Part shown: positions 45,494 to 56,239 of the stretch, piece after piece
Numbering within the stretch: the stretch's first letter is position 1
Layout of the letters: every line of letters begins with the position of its first letter
Assembly (NCBI GenBank): GCA_958295665.1
Contig: OY282558.1
Span: 135,306,326-135,370,325, forward strand
Direction: 5' to 3'
From: Tipula vernalis
Lineage: Eukaryota > Arthropoda > Insecta > Diptera > Tipulidae
Length of the DNA stretch: 64,000 bases
Notes under the pieces: model-generated
What the model was told of the DNA's origin: nothing
Seen by the model: only the letters and a program-made list of their open reading frames with translations
The model's database searches: none
Translations under genes and position numbers: made by a program

Positions 45494-45625
45494 TAAGAAT
45501 ATTAAAAAATAACCAATTAAAATAAAAACAATAACAATATTTAGATAATAAATTTATTAATTTTTGCCTAAAAAACTTTAGAAATGTTGAGATGCTCTTT
45601 CTCCTTTGAATGATAAGTGAAGACT
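45494..45625 (-). other. I-type LINE 5' untranslated region
   Basis: 132 AT-rich bases between the ORF1 start and the target duplication. An internal promoter would be expected here, but no element can be assigned by eye. Confidence 0.45.
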
Positions 45626-45875
45626 GAGGCCGTTGAACTTAAACGACATCGTAATCATTAAAGATGACAATTAACCAGTTAGCAAATGGCTCTTGGGAAG
45701 AATTATATCACTTCATCCTGGATCTGGCGGTTTCACAAGGGTGGTCACGTTAAAAACAAAAACAGGAGAACTGAAAAGACCAGTTACTAAATTGGTTACA
45801 CTTCCTGTTGAACGGGATCGTTCAAAGCCGGCGGTATGTTCAGCCACAGCTGACCAGCAAAGGGTTGACACTGAT
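45626..45875 (+). pseudogene. pol: BEL C integrase C-terminus and LTR start
   Basis: After the second copy of the target duplication the BEL pol tail continues: DIVIIKDDN, a stop, SKWLLGRIISLHPG, GFTRVVTLKTKTGELKRPVTKL and LPVERD. The GCCGGCGG tract is the likely polypurine-like junction, followed by TGTTCAGCC, the start of the 3' LTR. The LTR's far end cannot be set because the 5' copy is mostly deleted. Confidence 0.7.
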
Positions 45876-46450
45876 GTCAATCTACAGTAGAATAATTTTC
45901 AAATCATTTTTATATGAAATAATTTGTATTGTATAATTTAAAAAAAAAAAATCATTTATCTAGGAATTATATCATGTCAAGTTATCTTGTTGTCTTGTAT
46001 TTGAAACGGGGTGATTGACAATAATTAATTAATTAATTAACTAATTTACATTTGGTTTTGGCAATCAGCTTGTTTTGTTTACTTTATAAAAACTGAATGA
46101 TTTTGACATGTTGGTTACTTGTAAAACAGTCTCGAAAACTGCATTATCGGCTTTATCATTCTTTTACCCATGCGCAGGTGGCGATAATGATGTTTGCGAG
46201 ACTTTTTTACTTAGTTTTAGTGTATTTAAGAATAAGTTTTTTTGCATTTTGTTTTTAGTATGTTCAAAGTATTTGATTAAAAAAATAAAAAATAATTTTC
46301 GTGTACAAGTGAAATAAAATTTATAAGAGAATTTAAAAATAAAACAAAAGAATTGGTTTCTTCTTGGCAAAAATAAAATTTTATTAAAACCACAAAATAT
46401 ACTAAAGTTGCATTATTCAAAAACGGCTCACAGTTTTACTGAAAGGAGCT
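45876..46450. other. Non-coding stretch, possibly the rest of the BEL C LTR
   Basis: AT-rich, with a short (TTAA)n tract near 46025. No gene was recognised. It may hold the remainder of the BEL C 3' LTR and the 3' end of Gypsy B, but neither boundary is visible. Confidence 0.35.
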
Positions 46451-46512
46451 GAATTAATTATTTCGAGAGAATTAAGCACAAAGTAAATGCGTCCACCATT
46501 GTTTTGGACAAT

Positions 46513-47834
46513 TCATTTGATGATCTCATCCAGCAAAAACTTCTGTGCCTCTCCATCATCTGTTTCACTATCGGTAGAAATCCTTGAATCTTCCTTCTTT
46601 CTGGAATATATTTTCATATTCCTCGCATCGTAAATGCACTCAAATGGCTTAGCCGTAACCTGATACCCCTCAATATCCCTGAGTACGTACCTGTCTCGGT
46701 CCCTGCCTCGGACCTTATTCACCATATACGGACCCTTAAACTTCTTTTTTAACTTATTTTTTATCCCTGGCTGGGGATGATCCCTAAGCATTCTTCTTGA
46801 ACAATGACTTGACATGAACAATGTTATACTCTTGCATAAACCTCTCAAATTTCTGCGAAGTATAAGCTGTTCCCAAGGCTGGGCAGTAACGAATTACATG
46901 TACTTGAATTACGCAATTAAAATACAAATTACAATTTGTATCTTGTATTTTAATTACTTAAATTCTAAGTAATTGTAATTTGTATTTTAATTACATCAGT
47001 TTTTATAATTTCTTGTTTACATTTTTACAAGGCTTATTCTGATTTGGTTCCAGAGCCATCAGTATAAAACCTAATGTTAATGATAGTTGATTTAATGATA
47101 CGTTTTTTCACTAAACGAATTTTGTAAAATCAAATTTATCAATTTACAAATGCAAATTAATTGTAACTTGTATTTTAATTAATCCACTAGAAAGTAATTG
47201 TAATTTCTATTTTAATTACTGAGTTTGTTGTAACTCGTAAAAGTATTTTAATTACTCAGTATAAAGTAATTTGCCCAGCCTTGGCTGTTCCCCTGTCACT
47301 TATTACCCTATCCGGAATACTATAAATTTTAAAATAATTTTTTAAGTGTTTACACACCTCCTCGCTGTTCGTCGTTTTTGTTGGATACATTCTTATGTAC
47401 TTGGTGAAAGCGTCTACCAGTAAATATACGTTTTTTCCTTTCGTCGTATCTAATGGTCCCAAATGGTCTATGTGAATAGTTTGAAATGGTTCCTTACCCT
47501 TTTCTACACTTTGCAACAATACTTCCTTTCTAATTGGCTTAGGATTGTAAGCTACACAAACCATACACTCCTCTATGTGAGTCTTAAGCCTCTCCCTCAT
47601 TTTCGACAAGTAGAACTGTCTTCTGATCAGTTCACATACATTCTCGACCCCCAAACGTCCCATCTTATCATGGTATTTCCAGATAACTGATCCTATCATT
47701 CGTTTCGATACCACCAACTGTAATCTATCCTTATCTCTCCTATAAACAATGCCTTCTATTAATTCATAGCCCTTTAACCTCCCATCACTTATCCTTAACT
47801 TTATATTCCTTACCTCTAGCTGACTTATATACAT
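46513..47834 (-). pseudogene. pol: Gypsy B integrase
   Basis: From 47834: a zinc domain (YHDKMGRLGVENVCELIRRQFY, then CMVC), the first catalytic Asp in IHIDHLGPLDTTKG and the second in VISDRGTA, where the hAT MITE sits. Beyond it TSQKFERFMQEYNIVHV continues, then a deletion removes the catalytic Glu region, and the code resumes at KKKFKGPYMVNKVRGRDRYV-like C-terminal sequence with VTAKPFECIYDARNMK. A dead enzyme. Confidence 0.8.
46874..47283. mobile_element. hAT-type MITE in Gypsy B integrase
   Basis: A 410-bp insert with 12-bp perfect terminal inverted repeats CAAGGCTGGGCA...TGCCCAGCCTTG and an exact 8-bp target duplication GCTGTTCC (46866-46873, 47284-47291), the hAT signature. The interior is non-coding and rich in TAATTAC/GTAATTG repeats (for example TTGTATTTTAATTAC several times). 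Non-autonomous. Confidence 0.9.
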
Positions 47835-47849
47835 CTTCTCTTCAAATAA

Positions 47850-49446
47850 ATCTTTCTAATTCATTTCCAAATGGTATACTTTCATTCTACTTATGGCATC
47901 CACATGTCTCATATGATCACCTTTACGATGTATTACTTCAAAGTCGTATTCTTCCAAAAATAAACCCCACCTGTCTATTTTGGCATTCAAATCCCGCTTT
48001 GCCAATGTTAAACGTAAAGCGTTGCAATCCGTTACGAATGTAAAATGTATACCAAATAAGTACGGTCTGAACCGTTTGATGGAATATACAACCGCCAGAG
48101 TTTCTAGCTCGAAACTGTGCAGCCTGGTCTCCGCATTGGTTGTCTTTCGTCTAAATTACATTATGGGATGAAACTCTCCATCCTCTTACTGGCTTTGCAT
48201 TAACACAGCTCCATATCCTGACGCTGATGCGTCCGTATATAACTGAGTCTCATAATCTACACAGTGTGCCTACTGATCAATAACTCTTTCAACCTAGAAA
48301 ATGCTTCCCAATGTTCATCGCAAAACTCAAACACCTGACTCTTCATTAAATCGTATAACGGTGCCGCAGCTTTACTGTAACCTTGAATGAACTTTCTAAA
48401 ATAACTCGTCATTCCTATAAATCTTTGTAACGCCTTACTATCTGCTGGAACTGGATCAGTTTTTATTGTTTCGACATGCCTTTCGCTTAATGTGATCTGT
48501 GATCCCTTCACATTATATCCCAAATACTCGATTTTGGTTTTCAAAAACTTACACTTAGTAATTTGCAACTTGATACTATTCCCTGCTAAAACGCTAAACA
48601 GTACCTTCAGAATCGATAAATGCTCTTGTATACCCTCGGTGGCTATCAATATATCAATTTGACTCCGTCAAATCAACATGATAAAATCAATTTCTTAGGT
48701 CTATGCATGTAAAATACTTCTTACTACTTAACCTGACCAAAACGTCTTCAATTACCGACATGGGATAATATATACTCTCTACCACCTTATAAGTTGTCTG
48801 TAATCGACACACATTCTAATTGATCCGTTCTTCTTTTTCACTAACACCACCCTACCGGTATATGGCGACTCACTTGTCCTTATAACCCCGGTCCTTAACC
48901 ACTCGTCCGTTATTTATTCGTCCCAGTGGCTAAACCTTTTGAGATTAGCTCTTATACATTTGTTTCCTTTTAACTTAATCTCCGCCTCATACTTAACTCC
49001 ATCAGGTTTTACTTCCCCGTTCCTATAGTACCTTTCATACAAATCTAACACCCTGTCTTTTTTACGGACTGTTTCCTCCGAATCCCCTATGTCAAGTTCT
49101 ATACTACCTTCCAACAAAATTAACGAATCCCCTCCTGTATATACTTGATTTATGTGGTCTAAATTATAAGCACCCCCCATATGTGATTTATATTCAAAAA
49201 ATCTCTTCCTAAAATGACGTCAATATCCATTGTTTCATCATCTACCACTAATATTTTTAAAAGTCTATCGTTTATCCCTGTCACATTTAACCATTTATCT
49301 TGAGCTCCACTATCCCTACTTTGTTTAACAATCTTTTCCTCAACAATACTCACAGCACTCCCTGAATTTACCAGCACTGTTGATGCCACCAATTTGCGGT
49401 TCACCTCCACTCTCGCCTGAATTTGACCCAGCTGATCTACTTCCAT
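47850..49446 (-). pseudogene. pol: Gypsy B protease, RT and RNase H
   Basis: The protease frame (49446-49159) has the expected site with Asn in place of the active Asp (VNSGSAVSIV) and the ILGRDFL block. RT fragments are scattered: GRVVLVKKKNGSIRMCVDYRQL-type sequence near 48800, then 48649-48257 with KCKFLKTKIEYLGYNV and LQRFIGMTSYFRKFI. RNase H near 48180-47900 shows FVTDCNALRLTLAKRD, FEVIHRKGDHMRHVDAISRM. Numerous stops and shifts. Confidence 0.75.
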
Positions 49447-49635
49447 CTTTTTATCGTCGCTAATCGCTTTTGCTTATTGTGTGTTTTTTTTTCTCTTACA
49501 ATATATGTATATGTATGTCACAAAACTTTCTGTACATATATTAAATTTATTTGGAGTGTTTTTATCCAAACGCCACTTTATACCATAAAAATATCGAAGT
49601 GGGGTTAACTTCATTTTTTTTATAGTATTTGCTTC

Positions 49636-51170
49636 AGTGTGTGCTCCCAAGAAAGCGTCGCTGGACAAGTCTCCAACTAATTCCAGGTGGATAGCCTTAG
49701 TATTTATGTCTTTGTTCCTCGCCCTTTTCGCATATAAATTAGAATTGGACCCGCATAGTCGACCCCAATTCTTAGAAATGGTCGAATCAATTTTACTCGG
49801 TAGCTTGGCAGATTTCCCATCAACTGGTTTGCTATTTGTGCTTAAAACCTTACTTGTCGGACTACGTTGGGACACCCTGCTATCCAATAATCTAGCCTGG
49901 AGATGGCTAATGTCAATAGCGGTCCAACATGCTTGTTGTCCATGTGAATTGAATAAATTATCAACCGACTAAGTTGGAACTTGGGGTGTAGAATTATTGG
50001 GTGCTTAGTAGAGAATGATACATTGGCATTCTCTAGCCGACCACCGACGCAAATGAGCCCAGTTTTGTCCATGAAGGGGTTCAGTGATTTTATGTTGCTT
50101 GTCTTTTGGATTTCCTGGCTGGTGCGCAGTTGTCGCACTTCCTCTCGATAAAATTTCATTTGTTCGTGCTCACACAATTTAAACAAGGCAAAATACAGCT
50201 CTTCCCGGGTGAGGCGGCCCACTATCGGTTTCCTTCTGTTTTTCATAATTGTGATGAATCTTAGTACGTATGTTAAGACCGCTTTTAGTTTAGTTACCGT
50301 TGAATATTTTGATATCAGCTGCTCGTACCATTGTGATTGCGCATCGATTTCGATCGTACTAGTAAATGTGAAGCCCTTCTTATTTTCCTCTTCGTTGAAA
50401 CCGTAGTTATTTTGTTGTGAAGGTCAATGGTCATTGGATTGATGTAGCCAAGTAGGTCCAAACCACCAAAGGCGATGATCATTTAGTTCCTGCGGTAATA
50501 AACCCCTTGATGCATAATCTGCCGGATTATGGGCTGAGGGAACGTGATACCAATTTTTTCATGTAAGTGTGGATACAATTTCGTAGGTTCGGTTACCCAC
50601 GAATGTGCTCCATCGTTTCGGGTGGCTGGAGAGCCAGTCTAACACAATTTGCGAGTATGTCCATGCGTAGACTCGTTATATTTTCAATGTTGTTTCACTT
50701 CGCACTAAACTGAATTCGTTAGCATTACAGCAGCACACAGCTCAAGCCTAGGGAGGCTCACTTGTCGAATTGGAGTTACTTTGGTTTTGGCGGTGATTAG
50801 ATGAACATAAATCTTTCCTTCAATTGTTGTTACCCTTTGATATACTATTGCACCGTATGCGTTCTGGCTTGCGTCGTATAAGCCATGTAACTCGATAGTA
50901 TCCTTCTGGTTGACTTGCACGAAACGAGGTATTGAAATTAGATTGACATTTTCAAATCGACTTCGGATATGTTGCCATTGGCTGGACGCATCTTGTGGAA
51001 GAGGATCGTCCCAATCTAGATTGATCGCCCAAAGTTTCTGTACAAATATTTTGATTATAATAATGATGGGAGCCAGCCAACCAGCCAAGCGGATCGAACA
51101 ACCGACTAGCTTCGGATACGACTATGCGTTTTGTAAATGAGGTGTTTCTGTCTCCGTCACTGGATTCCAA
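49636..51170 (-). pseudogene. pol: BEL D RT end, RNase H and partial integrase
   Basis: The order on the minus strand is VSEASRLFDPLGWLAG, the linker (NLDWDDPLPQD), RNase H ([53 protein letters not shown]) and the integrase zinc region (IKSLNPFMDKTGLICVGGR, HPIILHPKF, HMDNKHVGP). The core is cut after LELVGDLSSDAFLGA. The first core Asp region is garbled and the rest missing. Confidence 0.75.
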
Positions 51171-52570
51171 TTAATGCTCAATTCCTTAATGGATGGTGGA
51201 TCATCTGGATGGCTGTCGCTTATGGATTTCAAGTTGACATTGAAATTATTATTGCCATTGGGACAAATAGTGACGGAATTTGACATCCATTTACGGAGGT
51301 TGAATCCTTACTTTGATAACAAGCCGCTGATATTTTCCTTTGTTTGCATAAGCTCTAATTCAGTTTCGGCCCCCGTCATTAAATCATCACCGTAAATGTC
51401 ATGACGAACGTATTGTTGGCTGCACGATTTATGTTCCCGGAATCTGAGAATAATCGAGTATAATGTACGTTGTACGTTTTGGCCAAATGCTAAACAATTG
51501 TTCAGTGAAATTCCATTAGTTGTATTGGCGGATCCGTCAAAGAGGACCCTTAATTTTCATGTTGTGCTGGATTGCTTTAATACGCCGCGATGTGGTAGGT
51601 AGTGGCCAATATTCATTGTTTCAGTTTGCCGAATTTCTTCCATGTGATGAAGGTCTTGATAGGAGGCGTGAAATTCGGGTTCTCGGATAAAGCGGCGTTC
51701 CATAGCCCTTATTCGTTGGATAGCAGTGTGCAGCGATTTGTCAAGATTCACGTTGGCGTTGAAATGGTTCTCACAGAGTGACTCCTCTGAAGATTCGATT
51801 GTTTTATTAGATAATGAGATAGATTATTGTTCCCAGAATCTGCGCAAGGTTTGATCCAGATCTACATCACTTTGGGCTGCGAACATTGAGACCAATTTTT
51901 CTTTTGCCCTATTTTCATAGCTTCCGGACACAATCCAACCTAATACTGTTTCTTGGGCGATTAATCCACCTTGGTTTATTTTGATTTTGGCAGATTCCAA
52001 CAAGTTGAAGAAGTAATCCGCACCGATCAAGACATCTATACAACTCGATTTGTGAAATTGTGGTACAGCCAATTGTTTCTCGGGCCAGGAATTAAGTGAA
52101 ATGCCCTCGAGTGATTGATGGGGAAGATTTGTGGTAATATTTGATAGAATTAGTGCTTCCATTGACACTTCTGGATAGCAGTTTGGTCGTACAATAAAGG
52201 AGGCTTTTCCTTTTGTAAACCCAGGCGCTGGAACTTCCCAGTCCTGTTATCGATAATCTTGCGTTTGTTCTTTTTAGACCCAGTCGCTGTACGCAGGCAT
52301 CCGTGATGAAGCTGGCTTGAGAGCCCGAGTCTAGTAGCGCACGGCAGATGGATGTGCGTCCAGTTGAATCCAGAATGTTTATAAGGGCTGTTGATAATAT
52401 CGTATGCCTTATATTCATTTGTGAGCAATTTGCTGTGGTTGATTGGGGGAGAGGCGGATGCCTTAATAGAACAGACTCCCGGTTTAGTATCATCAGCCAC
52501 GTGACGTAAGGTTTGGTGCTTCTTTTAGACTTAAGCAATTGAAGCATCTGTTTTGCTCCTTTGCCCAACT
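51171..52570 (-). pseudogene. pol: BEL D protease and N-terminal RT
   Basis: The protease site LLDSGSQASFITDACVQRLG is intact in sequence (52330 region), followed by DVLIGADYFFNL, VLGWIVSG and QTLRRFWEQ. RT fingers show YLPHRGVLKQSSTT and FDGSANTT. A deletion of some 70 residues then joins LRFREHK to HDIYGDDLMTGAE, so the catalytic box is YGDD. Several frame changes. Confidence 0.75.
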
Positions 52571-52574
52571 CCTG

Positions 52575-53573
52575 CGTTGTTCAGTTTCCATCTGATTCAG
52601 TTGTCTGCATGCGACCAATAAATGATCACTTTCATTGCACATTGCACAATTAATTGTAGACCCTATTTTCAGTCGTGACGTGGCTCTTAACCCTTGTTGG
52701 TGTGGTTGGTTTTTTGGGCGACATATTGTCAGTCTCCCAGGTGTCGATTCGTTTCGAAAGAAAATCTATAAAGTTCGAGAACTGCGGGTTCTCCAAATCA
52801 GCTATGTGTTGAGCCCATAATACTTTAGACTTTTCGTCCAATTTCAGAACCAATAGAAAAATCAACCAGTGATCCCGAGACTCAGCCTTATCGCCCAACG
52901 CCTTTAAGCCACGGATAGCCTCATCAGAAGTGTCCATGAGTCTCTTAACATTGTCTGGGTTGGCAGTGATGATGGATGGCTGATCAATATACGTACGTAG
53001 AAACACATTAATTATGTGTCAGTTTATTTAAAGCGCCGATATAATTTGCTTCGGTTAAACTTGTGTGAATCAATAAGATAGCCGCTTCACCTCATAATAA
53101 TCCCTTTAGGTATTGTAATTTTTGTGCCGGGCTCAAAATGGCACATTCATTATTGTACTGCTAAACAGGTCGTAGAAAGATTGCCATTCCCTATAATCGC
53201 CGGAGAACGGGGATCTGTTGATCCTTGGCAGCTTCACTTCTTGAGAATGACCATTGTTCGTCGCTTTAAATGATATGTCCTGAGATCTGTTGCCCGCGGC
53301 AAGGGACCTGGCTCGGGTCAAGGTATTGAGACCGGTAATGACTGTGTAATAATTGTTTTCATAAATTAGATCCGAGTTTTCAGTTTGATCATTTGCAAAG
53401 ATTTTAGATTCGATGTCGGTAAATTGAAGCATTAATTGCTCTACACGAGCAAGGAGCGTTCTTAACTCTTCGATTGGGGTTTCATCATCGGCGGCTTTGA
53501 TAAATTTAATGATATTTGTGAGTTTGCCTTTATTTGTTGCGCGTTGCTTCTTAAGGGCTGATACATCCATCAT
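52575..53573 (-). pseudogene. gag: BEL D gag
   Basis: The start is at MMDVSALKKQ (53573), with an N-terminal helical region (ELRTLLARVEQLMLQFTDIESK) and the capsid blocks LPRINRSPFSGDYREWQSFYDLF. After a break near 53135 it continues with DEAIRGLKALGDKAESRDHWLI and LDEKSKVLWAQHIADLE (53006-52650). Zinc knuckles are largely lost. Confidence 0.75.
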
Positions 53574-53821
53574 TAATAAGGATATTCACTTGCTCACAGC
53601 ACTGCACACACGCTACTTTGATAGGTTGCTCAATAGCGAGCACTGATTAAATATTCGCACTACCTGAAGTTGCATACACGTGTTTTTTCCTAGTTGTGTT
53701 CCCCGATCAAAATGGCGACTGCATACTGCCCTGTAATGCTGAAGTCACACTTCTCTTATTAAATAATTTCTTCGATATTTGTTCAAATGGCGAACGCTCG
53801 TTGATAATCCAGATAGCACAA

Positions 53822-53841
53822 TCCTGCTCGAAGGACCAATT
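53822..53841 (-). other. BEL D primer binding site (tRNA-Tyr-like)
   Basis: Next to the LTR the minus strand reads TTGGTCCTTCGAGCAGGATT, the same tRNA-Tyr complement as in BEL A with one or two differences. Confidence 0.7.
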
Positions 53842-54166
53842 TGTTGGGGCAAATTCCAATAGCGATCAATTCGCAAGGTTTATGTGATTATGCGAGATAA
53901 AAACCACTTTTTCTCGAGAAGCTGCAAGAATTACCGAAATTAGTGAAATAAAATTTCTCAAGAAACGAGATTTAAAAATTCTTATAAGGTCTCGAGAATT
54001 CTCGAGAGAGGAATTCCCGATCGCAATATCTAATCGTAAGATCGTACGATCTTACCACCGTATCAGGTTGAAACGGTTAGAAACCTAGATCTAACCGCAC
54101 TTGTGGAATTTGGGAACAAAAGTATATTAATTTTACCCAATGAAATTGTTTGGGGTTGGTTTGACA
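53842..54166 (-). repeat. BEL D 5' LTR (limits inferred)
   Basis: The inner edge is set by the primer site (plus-strand TGTTGGGGC). The outer edge is inferred at 54166, where the minus strand starts TGTCAAACC, giving TGT...ACA ends; no second LTR exists to confirm it. The region holds several palindromes (TCTCGAGAATTCTCGAGA at about 53991, GTAAGATCGTACGATCTTAC near 54036). Confidence 0.5.
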
Positions 54167-54780
54167 TCCATTTTTCGGACTACAATCATGATACCCTTGG
54201 GCGCTTCCAGTGTCCGTAGTCGCATGGCAAGCTTCAGGCTGGGCCATAGCTATCTTAAAAACAAAACAGAATAATTCCCTTGAAGAGGGGGTTTAGCATG
54301 AATTTGAATTAGTGACACGTTGCCAGTAGAAGAAGCAATGTTGCGTAGCCATAATACTTCTCTAATGAGACAGCTGGCAAACCAGCCACTAATTGGTCCT
54401 TTTTGTGTTAGTTGTTGTTTTGGTTTCTATCTTGACTGGTTCTTCCCGACTGATCCCAGTTTGTAATTTTCTGCCTTTTTTATACGCAAGTTGGTAAGGC
54501 GAAAATCACTTAGATCCCCAACCACAATTATGCCTACTTTTAATTTTGTTTTCCCGTGTTCTCTATTTTAGTTATGCTATTTCCTGTTCTGCTAAATTTT
54601 ACTTTCGTCGGAAGAAAATATCGCATGTCTTTATTTTTAATTGTTTGTTTTGTTCACCAACCGATATGCATCAATCTATATACAAATTGGAGTCGCCAAC
54701 ACATTTTTCTACATCATTGGAAATTGTGAAGTCGTTATCTTCAAGGTTGTGTTGGGAAAGATTTGTAACGGAAGATGCCA
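54167..54780. other. Non-coding stretch
   Basis: No gene recognised on either strand. A plus-strand frame at 54546-54866 is open but runs into simple repeat and matches no known family. Confidence 0.4.
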
Positions 54781-54945
54781 AGCCACTGTTACACATCATA
54801 CAATCATACCACCATTCCATCATACCATCTTACTTACCATTGTACTATCGTACATCATCACCATGACCATCAAAATCACAATCATCATCATAATCACCAC
54901 CTCCATAACCATCTTCATCGCTATCACCATCACCGTTAAAAAAAT
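54781..54945 (+). repeat. Degenerate ATC/ACC trinucleotide-rich repeat
   Basis: Dense imperfect CAT/ATC/ACC units (for example CATCATCACC, ATCACCACC, CATCACC), giving artificial Ile/Thr/His-rich open frames. Confidence 0.75.
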
Positions 54946-55227
54946 AATGATACACGAGTCGATTTATTTTTAATGTTGCACTAAATTTCTAAAAATCAAT
55001 TCATTCGGTGAAGTTTTAGAAATTCCTTCATGGTAACTTTGGACCCTCATCCCACAAGAGGGAGCTATTAACAGTGACCGCCCTTAGCCGTCTTAAACAA
55101 TAGTTGTGAAAAGTTTAGTACAAATCGGTCAAGGTATATGGATTTGTATAAATATCAGACATATAAACACTCAGTTTTATATATAAATTATCATCGGACT
55201 TAAGTTGATATATTATGCATACAAATC
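54946..55227. other. Non-coding stretch before pseudo-caspase 3
   Basis: AT-rich, no recognised feature. Confidence 0.4.
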
Positions 55228-55428
55228 AGCTTTGTTCTACAGTTTGAAGCGTTATCACTAGCAAATAATGAAAATCGAATTTTTATCAATAATTACTTTT
55301 GTTGATCGATAAAATAAGACTTTTTTTTAATTAGCTCTTAGTCACTGTCACTTTTTTTTTTATCAAACATGTGTATATTTTTTTATTAGCAGACTAACCA
55401 CAGTGACGTAAACAGCTAATAAGCAAGA
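55228..55428 (+). promoter_or_regulatory. Conserved upstream region of pseudo-caspase 3
   Basis: It matches the reverse complement of 1444-1675 upstream of gene 1, including TTCTACAGTTTGAAGCGTTA, AACATGTGTATAT and TTTTATTAGCAGACTAAC just before the start. This supports duplication of a whole transcription unit and suggests shared regulation. Confidence 0.5.
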
Positions 55429-56239
55429 ATGAGGTAAGTCACACATAAAATATTTTGCCATACCACAAACTAATACCATTTTATGTTCTAGAACCATTTT
55501 TGATGGTGAATTTTACGAGAATATTGATAATATATCAAATCGAATCGCCATCATAAACACTGATTTTACGAAAGATGATCCGAACTGCGAGCGCATGGAA
55601 AAAGATGTTGAAAATATTAAAAAAACCTTGCGCAAATTGAAGTTTGCTGACAAAAACGTACACGAACTAAAAAGATCCAATGCAAAAAATGTAATATCAT
55701 CCAGAACTACTAAATACTGTACAATAGAAGATGGAAAGGATCCCCACAACGGCTACATAATGATGTTTAATCTGACGTACAAATATGGATGTGACTCATT
55801 TCGTGCAGGTAGAACCAATTTTTCTAGTGAATATTTTCGAAATATTTTTGTGAAAAACAATTTGCTTGAATGGTCTACTAAGCCCAAATTTATTTTTTAT
55901 CAAAGTCCATGGATTCCGTTGCCGTCTTCGGCCACTGAAACGGATGGGGGAGCTTCGAATGAAATATCTGCTTTACCAATAGATGCAGATATTTTTGAAT
56001 CATTTTCGAATGATGGTGATGAAGATTCGTATGGTGATGAGAATGGTTCATTTTATATTCAAGCATTGTGCGACACTATTAATCAACATATTGATGATCG
56101 GTCGATTGGTGACATTTGTATTAACAACATTATGTATAAAGTGCACTCGAAAGTTGAAGCAATGGTTGGAAAAATGGGTTCACAGACACCCCATATTAAA
56201 AGTACTTTCGTGAAAAAATTTGTGTTTCCTGTGGCCTAA
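55429..56239 (+). CDS. Caspase-like pseudoenzyme 3 (two exons)
   Basis: Coding exons are 55429-55433 (ATG-AG) and 55492-56239; the 58-bp intron has a GTAAGT donor and TAG acceptor, in phase 2. The 250-residue product is closest to gene 1: NRIAIINTDFT, EKDVENIKKTLRKLKF, KPKFIFYQSPW in p20; DADIFESFSNDGDEDSYGDE, NGSFYIQALC, SQTPHIKSTFVKKFVFP in p10. The His site is Thr (NLTYK), the Cys site Pro (QSP) and the pocket Arg Gly. The p10 half is almost identical to gene 1, while the p20-p10 linker and the middle of p20 differ more. A polyadenylation signal AATAAA lies near 56249. It is expected to be inactive as a protease; a decoy, scaffold or regulator of active caspases is inferred. Confidence 0.85.

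Larger units (their letters stand above)
40451..45625 (-). mobile_element. I-type LINE, near complete, with RNase H
   Basis: This 5175-bp element has ORF1, ORF2 (endonuclease, RT, RNase H, C-terminal zinc motif) and a simple-repeat 3' tail, (AAC)n on the minus strand, seen as (GTT)n at 40451-40465. It is bounded by a 15-bp target duplication. The presence of RNase H and a CCHC ORF1 points to the I clade. Only one frameshift and two in-frame stops are seen in ORF2. Composition is extremely A/T-rich, giving Asn/Ile/Lys-rich proteins. Confidence 0.85.
36189..45875 (+). mobile_element. BEL C, BEL/Pao element carrying an I-type LINE
   Basis: Plus-strand gag/protease, RT, RNase H and integrase run from 36232 to 40450, and the pol tail resumes at 45626 after the LINE. 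A 38-bp sequence starting TGTTCAGCCACAGCTGACC occurs both at 36189 and, just after a GGCGG tract, at about 45838. I read these as LTR starts, the 5' one directly fused to mid-gag by a large deletion. The copy is defective. Confidence 0.75.
46450..49480 (-). mobile_element. Gypsy B, truncated Ty3/Gypsy element
   Basis: The minus strand carries protease (49446 down), RT, RNase H and integrase to the integrase C-terminus at 46513. No envelope, gag or LTRs were found. It is a different lineage from Gypsy A, with a pol C-terminus of the KPFECIYDARNMK type. A hAT MITE interrupts the integrase. Many stops; inactive. Confidence 0.75.
49630..53842 (-). mobile_element. BEL D, 3'-truncated BEL/Pao element
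   Basis: The minus strand carries the 5' LTR (right), primer site, gag, protease, RT, RNase H and part of integrase, ending abruptly near 49636 inside the integrase core. RT has an internal deletion. Every domain is broken by stops. It meets the Gypsy B fragment at the left. Confidence 0.75.

Noticed and set aside
46108..46317. 69-codon plus frame with hydrophobic stretch
   Set aside because: No family match, surrounded by LTR-element debris; likely chance in AT-rich DNA.
54546..54973. Overlapping plus-strand frames of about 106-110 codons
   Set aside because: Their second halves are translations of a degenerate ATC/ACC simple repeat; no domain was recognised.
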